From Lachnospiraceae bacterium 3-1 (GTDB lineage Bacteria > Bacillota > Clostridia > Lachnospirales > Lachnospiraceae), in the NCBI GenBank assembly GCA_000403255.2, contig KE159592.1, positions 1 through 64,000 of the forward strand: 64,000 bases of DNA, read 5' to 3'. The notes under the pieces are model-generated. The model saw nothing but the letters and a program-made list of their open reading frames with translations, made no database searches and was not told where the DNA came from. Positions 29,388 to 35,929 of this stretch are shown here, piece by piece (position 1 is the stretch's first letter; each line of letters opens with the position of its first letter). Made by a program: the position numbers and the translations under genes.

Positions 29388-30096
29388 CTATTGACAACAG
29401 CTCCGCTCCGTCTGTGCAGTATCGTTTTTCTGCATATTCAGGATGGTCTGTTGACCGAGGAAAATGAGAAGCTGCCATTTGCCGGGCATGTTGTCAGCGC
29501 CTTGCAGCATCTCCACTTCATTGAGGACTTTGCATTTATTGTGTTTATGAGGGCGCAGGAAGTTATAGTAAGCGACCCAGAGGGCAAGATGGTAATTAGC
29601 GCCGTCGATGTTGTCAAAGCCGTTTGTGTGACGGTGAGAGGCCTTATAGGTGCGGTTGAGGCGTTCAGTCATCTGTTTGAACGGACGGTGTTCTGTAGAA
29701 ACGGCATCGTCGTTGGTAAGCCCAATCACCTGGGTGATTTTAAAGGTAAAGTCTCTGCCCAGCTTTTTTACGAACTCCATTGCGGCAAGAGGATACCGCA
29801 TTGTATCCGTCCGCAATGAACTTGATATAGTGGAGTTTATATTTGTTTCTGCCGTAATCCTCCCGGAGATCTTCCCGATCCACTTTCCCCAGGTTGTAGA
29901 GATAATAAGGGCATTTGGGATTGACGCACTTATGGATGATAAAGTGTTTGCGTTCTTTCTTAGGAACCAGGGTATTGCCGCAGTGGGTGCAGCGTAGTTT
30001 CACAGAGGAGAAGCGGCTTTCATCCGGTGAGAACCTTGTGCTGCAGATTTTGCAGAGAAGCTGCCCTTGCGGCGGGCGCTTTGTGACAGATTTCAT
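29388..30096 (-). pseudogene. Zinc-ribbon DDE transposase, internally deleted
   Basis: The minus strand carries the N-terminal zinc ribbon (CKICSTRFSPDESRFSSVKL; RCTHCGNTLVPKKERKHFII; CVNPKCPYY) and, after NKYKLHYI, jumps directly to the DDE C-terminal part (KFIADGYNA, frameshift, PLAAMEFVKKLGRDFTFKIT; QMTERLNRTYKASHRHTNGF with the terminal Glu region; NYHLALWVAYYNFLRPHKHN). About half of the catalytic domain is deleted. The IS family is uncertain (IS6-like DDE fold). A 21-bp motif just outside its start (30121-30141) is probably its end repeat. Confidence 0.65.
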
Positions 30097-30120
30097 ACCC
30101 GCCGCAGTGCGGTAAGAGCT

Positions 30121-30141
30121 TTTTATTCTATAGGAAAGACC
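30121..30141 (-). repeat. 21-bp dispersed motif, probable insertion-sequence end
   Basis: On the minus strand it reads GGTCTTTCCTATAGAATAAA plus one base. An identical 21-bp copy lies at 56736-56756 and its first 14 bases recur at 10197-10210. Here it lies 25 bp outside the transposase remnant. Confidence 0.65.
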
Positions 30142-30186
30142 AATTTTTGTCTACAAAGCACAATATGTGCGGATTGAAGGTATTTC

Positions 30187-31038
30187 ATGGAATGGGTCTA
30201 CAGATTAAACCAAAGTATGAATTATATTGAGGAACATTTGACAGACGAAATTGATTATGATCAGCTTGGGCGGATTGCCTGCTGTTCCACCTATCATTAT
30301 CAGAGGATGTTTACTTACATGGCGGGTATTACTCTGGCAGAGTATATCCGAAGAAGAAAAATGTCTTTAGCAGCGGTAGACTTGCAGGGTGGAGATGAAC
30401 GGATTATTGATATTGCAGAGAAGTATGGCTACCATTCCCCCACTGCATTTAACAGGGCATTTCAATCTTTTCATGGGATAGCCCCGTCGTCCGTGAGAGA
30501 CCAGGGCGTGTCTGTAAAATCTTTTTCCCCCATTGTATTTAAAATTGCTGTAAAAGGAGCGACTGAAATGAATTATAGAATTGAAACGAAAGAAGCATTT
30601 CGCATTATTGGCGTATCTGCACCTCTTGATAAGAAAATCGAAAATAACTTTATGGTTGTGCCCAAGATGTGGCAGGAGGCATCCACAAATGGAACCATAC
30701 AGAAATTGGCAGGAATGATGGATACACCGCCAATGGGACTTTTGGGTGTCAGCGCCTGTAATGATAAAGAACAATGGAAATATTTTATTGCTGTTTCCAG
30801 TACAAGCACAAGTGGTGAGTTTGAAGAATATACTGTGCCTGCGTCTACCTGGGCAATCTTTTCTGGAACAGGGACAAACCAGTCCATACAGGAATTGGAA
30901 CAGCGGATTATAACAGAGTGGCTACCAACCTCTGGATATGAATATGCCAACGCCCCTGATATTGAGGTTTACTTAAATCCAGATCCACAGAACGCACAAT
31001 ATGAGGTATGGATACCTGTAGTAAAGAAAAAGGTATAA
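30187..31038 (+). CDS. AraC-family regulator with GyrI-like effector domain
   Basis: A 283-residue protein from ATG 30187 (weak site GAAGG). Two HTH motifs are at the N-terminus (DYDQLGRIACCSTYHYQRMF; IIDIAEKYGYHSPTAFNRAF), then a linker, then a GyrI-like/SOUL ligand domain from ~125 to the end (YRIETKEAFRIIGVSAPL; EYTVPASTWAIFSGTG; EVYLNPDPQNAQYEVWIPV). This is the Rob/YdeE layout, which senses small hydrophobic or cationic compounds. It is followed 11 bp later by a small gene, so the two are probably co-transcribed. The target is unknown. Confidence 0.92.
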   Translation: MEWVYRLNQSMNYIEEHLTDEIDYDQLGRIACCSTYHYQRMFTYMAGITLAEYIRRRKMSLAAVDLQGGDERIIDIAEKYGYHSPTAFNRAFQSFHGIAPSSVRDQGVSVKSFSPIVFKIAVKGATEMNYRIETKEAFRIIGVSAPLDKKIENNFMVVPKMWQEASTNGTIQKLAGMMDTPPMGLLGVSACNDKEQWKYFIAVSSTSTSGEFEEYTVPASTWAIFSGTGTNQSIQELEQRIITEWLPTSGYEYANAPDIEVYLNPDPQNAQYEVWIPVVKKKV

Positions 31039-31049
31039 CGGAGGGACAA

Positions 31050-31406
31050 ATGGACGAGAAATATAATATGTTTATGGAAACAGTTGACGAGGGTTTTCGT
31101 AGTTTTGTAAATCAAATCAACGGGTATCTGATGGAGAATGGCTGTAAGTGCGACATAAAATTACAAAAAAGCGGCTATGTTGTGTCCTATGTGTTAAATA
31201 GCAGAAAGAGGATTTTGGCAACATATGTCTCCCGAAAAACGGGGATGAAGCTTCGCATTTATCCCGAACATATACAAGAATACCAGAAATGTCGTTACAT
31301 GGCGTTTCAGCTTACATTGAGTGAGGACAATAATCCCTATATAAAGCAGTTTTTGGAGAAAGAATTGCAGGTTTCATTTCATAAAGATGTTGTGCAAAAT
31401 ATATAA
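31050..31406 (+). CDS. Small protein of unknown function behind the AraC-GyrI gene
   Basis: A 118-residue protein; ATG 31050 follows CGGAGGG and is preferred to an earlier in-frame codon at 31008. The sequence mixes helices and strands (NMFMETVDEGFRSFVNQING; CDIKLQKSGYVVSYVLNSRK; YVSRKTGMKLRIYPEHIQEY), with one CKC pair. It is soluble, with no signal peptide. I recognise no family with confidence. Close spacing to the regulator suggests a common transcript. Its stop codon overlaps the left end of the tandem duplication that starts near 31390. Confidence 0.7.
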   Translation: MDEKYNMFMETVDEGFRSFVNQINGYLMENGCKCDIKLQKSGYVVSYVLNSRKRILATYVSRKTGMKLRIYPEHIQEYQKCRYMAFQLTLSEDNNPYIKQFLEKELQVSFHKDVVQNI

Positions 31407-31413
31407 AAATATA

Positions 31414-31439
31414 TTGACAAACAGAAAAAATAGTACAAT
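31414..31439 (+). promoter_or_regulatory. Promoter-like element of unit 1
   Basis: TTGACA (31414-31419) and TACAAT (31434-31439). The 14-bp gap is short for sigma-A, so the true -10 may be different. The equivalent element in unit 2 is at 33235-33261. Confidence 0.4.
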
Positions 31440-31569
31440 ATACACAATATAAGTGGGGTAACTATTAATACAAGATAAGTAAAGATGGGTAGGAGGGGAG
31501 TCTATTGCGCAAGGTGTTTTGTGCTAATTGTACATAAGAGATTAAGATAATTTTAAGGAGGTAACTAAT

Positions 31570-31929
31570 ATGAGGAAAAAAGGATTTTTTGGGGGAACGG
31601 CTTTTGTTTTGGCGCTTATGCTGTTTTCGATAACGGCTTTTGCGGCTCCAGCTAACCGCTGTGTTACCACAATGGAAAGAGGAAACCGTGCAGCAATGGG
31701 AATCACGGAATGCCATAGCGCTACGGCTTGTTCTGTAACTGTTACAGGAAATTTTTCAGATGTAGGAAGTGCTTCCTACACTGCCCATGGGGTAGCAGCA
31801 ACTAGTGCAAGGGTGACGGCTACATCTCCAAGGGAGTTTGCATCTGCAAATTCAAACCATAGAATTGAATATTATTCAGCTGGTATTTTGAATGTATATA
31901 AGACAGCATCTGGCGCAGGAAGGAATTGA
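31570..31929 (+). CDS. Small secreted cysteine-containing protein, copy 1
   Basis: A 119-residue protein with a strong AAGGAGG site before ATG 31570. Residues 1-26 form a signal peptide (MRKKGFFGGTAFVLALMLFS, then AFAA), with cleavage expected near 26. The ~93-residue mature part contains three Cys (NRCVTT; ECHSATACS) and is rich in Ser/Thr/Ala and short strands, ending in YKTASGAGRN. Copy 2 (33392-33751) keeps NRC, EC, CSV, SPREF, EYY, YKT and AGRN but differs at about half of the other positions. A hairpin follows the gene, then a membrane-anchored protein. No known family is recognised; a bacteriocin, effector or surface-acting peptide is possible (inference from layout). Confidence 0.8.
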   Translation: MRKKGFFGGTAFVLALMLFSITAFAAPANRCVTTMERGNRAAMGITECHSATACSVTVTGNFSDVGSASYTAHGVAATSARVTATSPREFASANSNHRIEYYSAGILNVYKTASGAGRN

Positions 31930-31956
31930 ACCTATAAGTAACTGTGTGGGAAGATA

Positions 31957-31980
31957 GGGGATTAGTGTGTCCCCTTTTTC
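31957..31980 (+). terminator. Hairpin behind small secreted protein 1
   Basis: GGGGA (31957-31961) pairs with TCCCC (31970-31974), followed by TTTTTC. It is the weaker counterpart of the hairpin at 33770-33798 and could limit read-through into the next gene. Confidence 0.55.
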
Positions 31981-31998
31981 TATTGAGGAGGGATAAGC

Positions 31999-33201
31999 AT
32001 GAAGAAGATAGGTTCTGCAGCAGTTGTTTTGGTGTTTTTGTGTTTGCTTTTGGGGATAGGCTACTATTCAGGCAGTGAGAGACGTTTCGGAGAAAGTGCA
32101 GAGATGGAAGGTGATTTTGTTGCATTTTTGTCAGCGCCCATTACGGTGTCGCCGGAGGGGTATTATATTTTACAGCGTGGGTTTGTATATTATGTGTCCC
32201 ATGACTTTCAGAAGAGTACAATTGTATGCGATAAGCTGGAATGTATCCACAATGACGAAGGTGTGGAGAACCTTATGGACTATTATGAATGCAATGCTTA
32301 TGCAGGGGTAGGTGGGAAACATATTTATTATTATAAAGATGCATTGTATGTCACAGGGGACAGTATCAAAACTTCCGGAATGTTTCTTTGTAAGCTTTCT
32401 TTAGATGGAACAGAACGAACTGTTCTATATGACAAGGGAACGGAAATTACTGGGTTCGCTATTTATGAAGGAATGGCATATGTTGGAGACAAGGCATGGA
32501 AGGCAGACAGTGTAGTGCATACCATCAAGAGGTTTCCGTTAGACCATCCAGAGAAAGAAGAGGTACTTTACGAGACAGCGGAATACCCGAAGCACACCAT
32601 CAACCAGATGAAGTGCATGGAGGGGTTCTGTTATTTTTACCTTTTTGACCCTGAGGATATCGGAAGAGAAAGCGTTTATCTGAAAATTGATTTGGAATCA
32701 GGAGAAACGGAAAGGCTGCATGAGCCCAAGACCTGCAGGCTTGAACTGGGGAGGGACGTATCGTTTCTGATGGAGCAGAAGGATATATCCTATGAGCCCT
32801 ATGACAAAGAAAAGAAATACTACCGTGCCAAAAAGGGAGAGGACTGGGAGCCTTTAACCGAGAAAGATTTTATCAGTGTGGGGAAAAGGGATAATCTGAG
32901 AGGATTGGATAAGAAATATGTGTATTTTATGACGGACGGTTGGTTAGAGGTTCCAGAGCCGGTGCCAGAAGATGACTATTGGGTGCGTGTCTATGAGCAT
33001 GACGGAACCCTGGCAGCGGAGATTCCAACCGGGGGATTCGGCATTTTATATTATATATTTCCAGGTACAGAGAAGTATATGTTTCTTGCGACGTTTCCAG
33101 AGGATTTTAATCCAAACAGCCCTATGACATTTTACTATGTGGACAAGTCCCAGTTCCATGGGGGGATTGTGGAGCCAAAGCGTATTGAAATGGGAAAATA
33201 G
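31999..33201 (+). CDS. Membrane-anchored beta-rich protein with CCHC motif, copy 1
   Basis: A 400-residue protein with GAGGAGGG before ATG 31999. Residues ~6-24 form an N-terminal hydrophobic anchor (GSAAVVLVFLCLLLGIGYYS) without a proper lipobox. The rest is predicted extracellular and built of repeating strand motifs (GYYILQRGFVYYVSHDF; GKHIYYYKDALYVTGD; EGMAYVGDKAWK; KKYVYFMTDGWLEV), as in beta-propellers of the DUF5050/TolB-like type. A CDKLECIH...YECNAY motif at ~80-105 gives three Cys and a His that could bind metal or form disulfides. Copy 2 is closely similar throughout. Its place after the secreted protein suggests an immunity, receptor or processing role (inference). Confidence 0.75.
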   Translation: MKKIGSAAVVLVFLCLLLGIGYYSGSERRFGESAEMEGDFVAFLSAPITVSPEGYYILQRGFVYYVSHDFQKSTIVCDKLECIHNDEGVENLMDYYECNAYAGVGGKHIYYYKDALYVTGDSIKTSGMFLCKLSLDGTERTVLYDKGTEITGFAIYEGMAYVGDKAWKADSVVHTIKRFPLDHPEKEEVLYETAEYPKHTINQMKCMEGFCYFYLFDPEDIGRESVYLKIDLESGETERLHEPKTCRLELGRDVSFLMEQKDISYEPYDKEKKYYRAKKGEDWEPLTEKDFISVGKRDNLRGLDKKYVYFMTDGWLEVPEPVPEDDYWVRVYEHDGTLAAEIPTGGFGILYYIFPGTEKYMFLATFPEDFNPNSPMTFYYVDKSQFHGGIVEPKRIEMGK

Positions 33202-33234
33202 GAATGCTATTTGTGCAAAATATCTAAAAATATA

Positions 33235-33261
33235 TTGACAAACAGAAAATAATAGTATAAT
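33235..33261 (+). promoter_or_regulatory. Promoter-like element of unit 2
   Basis: TTGACA (33235-33240) and TATAAT (33256-33261) with a 15-bp gap. About 130 nt of highly conserved leader follow before the start codon. Confidence 0.45.
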
Positions 33262-33391
33262 ATACATAATATAAGTGGGGTAACTATTAATACAAGATAA
33301 GTAAAAATGGGGAGGAGGGGAGTTCATTGTGCAAGGTGTCTTGTGCTAATTGTACATAAGAGATTAAGATAATTTTAAGGAGGTAACTAAT

Positions 33392-33751
33392 ATGAGGAAA
33401 AAAGGATTTTTTGGGGGAACAGCTTTTGTTTTGGCGCTTATGTTGTTTTCGATGACAGCTTTTGCGGCGCCTGAGAACCGCTGTACTACCACAATAGGAA
33501 GCGCAAATCATGCAGCAACGGGAAAGACGGAGTGCCGTATTGCTACGGGTTGTTCGGTATATATTACAGGGAATTGTACAGATGGAACAGAAGTAACATC
33601 CTCTGGTCATGGCGTAGTTGCAACCCTTGCAGTAGTAAGGGCTGAGTCTCCAAGGGAGTTTTCTGCGGCATTTTCAAGCCATTTTATTGAATATTATTTA
33701 CAAGGTGTTTATAGAACGTATAAGACATCGTCTTCAGCAGGGCGGAACTAG
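33392..33751 (+). CDS. Small secreted cysteine-containing protein, copy 2
   Basis: A 119-residue paralogue of the protein at 31570. Signal peptide and ribosome binding site are nearly identical in DNA (AAGGAGG; MRKKGFFGGTAFVLALMLFS). The mature part carries four Cys (NRCTTT; ECRIATGCS; GNCTDG), one more than copy 1, so a second disulfide is possible here. The conserved ending SPREF...EYY...YKT...AGRN is kept. The strong terminator right after the gene would give it a separate abundant transcript. Function unknown. Confidence 0.8.
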   Translation: MRKKGFFGGTAFVLALMLFSMTAFAAPENRCTTTIGSANHAATGKTECRIATGCSVYITGNCTDGTEVTSSGHGVVATLAVVRAESPREFSAAFSSHFIEYYLQGVYRTYKTSSSAGRN

Positions 33752-33769
33752 TCCTGTAAGTGACTGCAC

Positions 33770-33798
33770 AAAAAGGGGACCAATGCGTCCCCTTTTTT
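33770..33798 (+). terminator. Strong terminator behind small secreted protein 2
   Basis: AAAAAGGGGAC (33770-33780), six-base loop, GTCCCCTTTTTT (33787-33798). It lies inside the unit, before the anchored-protein gene, so that gene is expressed by partial read-through. Confidence 0.8.
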
Positions 33799-33814
33799 CA
33801 AAGGAGGGATAAGT

Positions 33815-35011
33815 ATGAAGAAGCTAGTTTCCGCGGCAATTGTTTTGGGATTTCTGTGTTCTCTTTTTTGGGCAAGCTTCCATTCGAACGGCAGGGAAGG
33901 CTTTGAGGAGAGCTCAGAGATAACGGGTGATTTTACTTCTTTTTCATCAGCGCCCATTACGATATCGCCGGAAGGGTACTATTTTGTAAAGGAAGGATTT
34001 GTGTATTACGTGTCCCACGATTTTCAGAAGAGCACAGTTCTATGCGATAAGCTGGAGTGTATTCACAATGATGATGGCGTGGACAACCTTTTTGATTATT
34101 ATGAGTGCAATGCTTATGTGGGGTCGGGAAGTTTTCATATTTATTACTATAAGGACGCATTGTATGTCAGAGGGTCAAGCATGAATACCCCTCTAGATGC
34201 CGTTTATAAGCTTTCTTTGGATGGGACGGGGCGGACCGTCCTGTATGACAAGGGAACGGCGCTCACTGGGTTTGTCATCTATGAAGGAATGGCATACTTT
34301 GCAGACACAGCATGGAAGGCAGACAGTGTGGCGCATACCATCAAGAGGTTCCCGCTAGACCATCCAGAGAAAGAGGAGGTATTTTACGAGACAGCGGAAT
34401 ACCCGGAGCACACCATCAACCAGATGAAGTGCATGGATGGGTTCTGTTATTTTTATTTCTTTTGCTCTGGGGATGTTGGCAGGGAAAGCTCCTATCTAAA
34501 GATTGACTTGGAATCAGGGGAAGCGGAGAAGCTGCATGAGCCCAAGACCTGCAGGCTTGAACTGGGGAAGGACGTATCGTTTCTGATGGAGCAGAAGGTC
34601 ATATCTGATGAACCTTATGACAAGGAAAAGAAATACTACCGTGCCAAAAAGGGAGAGGACTGGGAGCCTTTGACCGAGGAAGATTTTATCAGTGTGGGGA
34701 AAAGGGATAATCTGAGAGGATTGGATAAGAAATATGTGTATTTTATGACGGATAATTGGCTGGAGGTTCCAGAGCCGGTGCCGGAGGATGACTATCGGGT
34801 GCGTGTCTATGAGCATGACGGAACCCTGGCAGCGGAGATCCCGACCGGAGAATTTGGAATTCTTTATTATATATTTCCAGGCACGGAGGATTATATGTTC
34901 CTTGAGACGTTTCAGGATGGCAATCCTCTTAAACCGGAATTTTACTATGTGGACAAGTCCCAGTTTCAGGGGGGAATTGTGGAGCCGAAGCGTATTGAAA
35001 TGGGAAAGTAG
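33815..35011 (+). CDS. Membrane-anchored beta-rich protein with CCHC motif, copy 2
   Basis: A 398-residue paralogue of the protein at 31999. It starts at ATG 33815 after AAAGGAGGG. The N-terminal anchor is LVSAAIVLGFLCSLFWASF. The CDKLECIH...YECNAY motif and all strand repeats are retained, and the last third (from EPKTCRLELG to EPKRIEMGK) is almost identical to copy 1. Differences cluster at ~105-140 and ~225-240 (SGSFHIYYYKDALYVRG; FFCSGDVGRESS), which may be the parts that contact the diverged secreted proteins (inference). The next gene, an ABC ATPase, begins within 10 bp, so this copy is in the same transcript as the transporter. Confidence 0.75.
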   Translation: MKKLVSAAIVLGFLCSLFWASFHSNGREGFEESSEITGDFTSFSSAPITISPEGYYFVKEGFVYYVSHDFQKSTVLCDKLECIHNDDGVDNLFDYYECNAYVGSGSFHIYYYKDALYVRGSSMNTPLDAVYKLSLDGTGRTVLYDKGTALTGFVIYEGMAYFADTAWKADSVAHTIKRFPLDHPEKEEVFYETAEYPEHTINQMKCMDGFCYFYFFCSGDVGRESSYLKIDLESGEAEKLHEPKTCRLELGKDVSFLMEQKVISDEPYDKEKKYYRAKKGEDWEPLTEEDFISVGKRDNLRGLDKKYVYFMTDNWLEVPEPVPEDDYRVRVYEHDGTLAAEIPTGEFGILYYIFPGTEDYMFLETFQDGNPLKPEFYYVDKSQFQGGIVEPKRIEMGK

Positions 35012-35020
35012 GTGTTGCAT

Positions 35021-35929
35021 ATGTTGGAGATTAAATTCTTGAATAAATCATATGGGAAGAAACAAGTGCTTTTCGGCTTGAATTATACATTTTCGGATGG
35101 AGTGTATGGATTGCTTGGTCCAAATGGAGCAGGGAAGTCAACCCTTATCCAGATCATGACCGGGAATCTCACTTGCGATTCTGGGAGCGTGTCCTATTGT
35201 GGGAAAGATATTCGGAAACATAGCAGGGAATATCGACAGGTTCTGGGATATGTTCCCCAGTTGCAGGGGATGTATGAAATGTTCACTGCGTTCCAGTTCC
35301 TTTCTTATATGGCTGCATTGAAAGGTATTCCAAAGCAGAAGATTCCACTAGAGGCAGAAGCTGCTTTGGAAATAGTAGGGCTTTTGGATGTGGCAGGGAA
35401 GAAGCTGTCTACCTATTCCGGAGGGATGAAGCAGCGGATTCTCATAGCCCAGGCATTGCTTGGGCAGCCCAAGGTATTGATTTTGGATGAGCCAACGGCG
35501 GGGCTTGATCCCAAAGAACGCATTAAGATACGCAATTTTATCAGCCGCATAGCAGAAGAGCGTACGGTGATCATTGCAACCCATGTGGTATCAGATGTGG
35601 ATTCCATTGCAAAGGAAATTCTGCTTCTTGGAGAAGGGAGAATCCGCAGACATGGGAGTATCCAGGAACTGTGCAGTCAGCTTTCCGGCCAGGTATATGA
35701 GGCGCGAATTAAGAGTGAGGCATTGGAAAAGCTGGAGGAACGGGTGGTTATCAGCAATATACAGGAGCTGCCGGATAGCGCCATACAGGTACGCTTTATT
35801 GCCAAGGATGAGAATTTCCGGGGGCTGGTAACAGAGGGCGCAGAGGTTTCTGCGAATTTACAAGAGGTTTACTTGTCTGTATTTTCAGAGCAGGATGGAA
35901 GGGGTGGGGAGAATGCTGGTGCGGTATGA
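35021..35929 (+). CDS. ABC transporter ATP-binding protein
   Basis: A 302-residue protein. ATG 35021 is preferred (AGGTG six bases upstream); GTG 35012 is an alternative. Walker A is GPNGAGKST at 33-41, the signature YSGGMKQR, Walker B VLILDEPTAGLD and the switch His in IIATHVVSD. A ~85-residue C-terminal extension is typical of antibiotic or bacteriocin exporters and of the CcmA-type subfamily. It overlaps the following permease by 17 bp, so both make one transporter. Stop-to-start coupling with the anchored protein links transport to the duplicated secreted-protein units. Confidence 0.93.
   Translation: MLEIKFLNKSYGKKQVLFGLNYTFSDGVYGLLGPNGAGKSTLIQIMTGNLTCDSGSVSYCGKDIRKHSREYRQVLGYVPQLQGMYEMFTAFQFLSYMAALKGIPKQKIPLEAEAALEIVGLLDVAGKKLSTYSGGMKQRILIAQALLGQPKVLILDEPTAGLDPKERIKIRNFISRIAEERTVIIATHVVSDVDSIAKEILLLGEGRIRRHGSIQELCSQLSGQVYEARIKSEALEKLEERVVISNIQELPDSAIQVRFIAKDENFRGLVTEGAEVSANLQEVYLSVFSEQDGRGGENAGAV

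Larger units (their letters stand above)
31390..33210 (+). repeat. Tandem duplication, unit 1
   Basis: Unit 1 (about 1.82 kb) contains leader, small secreted protein, terminator hairpin and a ~400-aa anchored protein. It is followed directly by unit 2 (33211-35011) in the same order. Non-coding leader and signal-peptide codons are almost identical, while the mature parts of the small proteins differ strongly. Confidence 0.85.
33211..35011 (+). repeat. Tandem duplication, unit 2
   Basis: The second copy of the ~1.8-kb unit, in the same order and orientation as unit 1. Its right end passes directly into the ABC transporter genes. Confidence 0.85.

Noticed and set aside
31390-35011. Lactococcin-972-like bacteriocin assignment for the small secreted proteins
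   Set aside because: The general layout is similar, but the size, Cys pattern and C-terminal motif do not match that family, so no family name is given.
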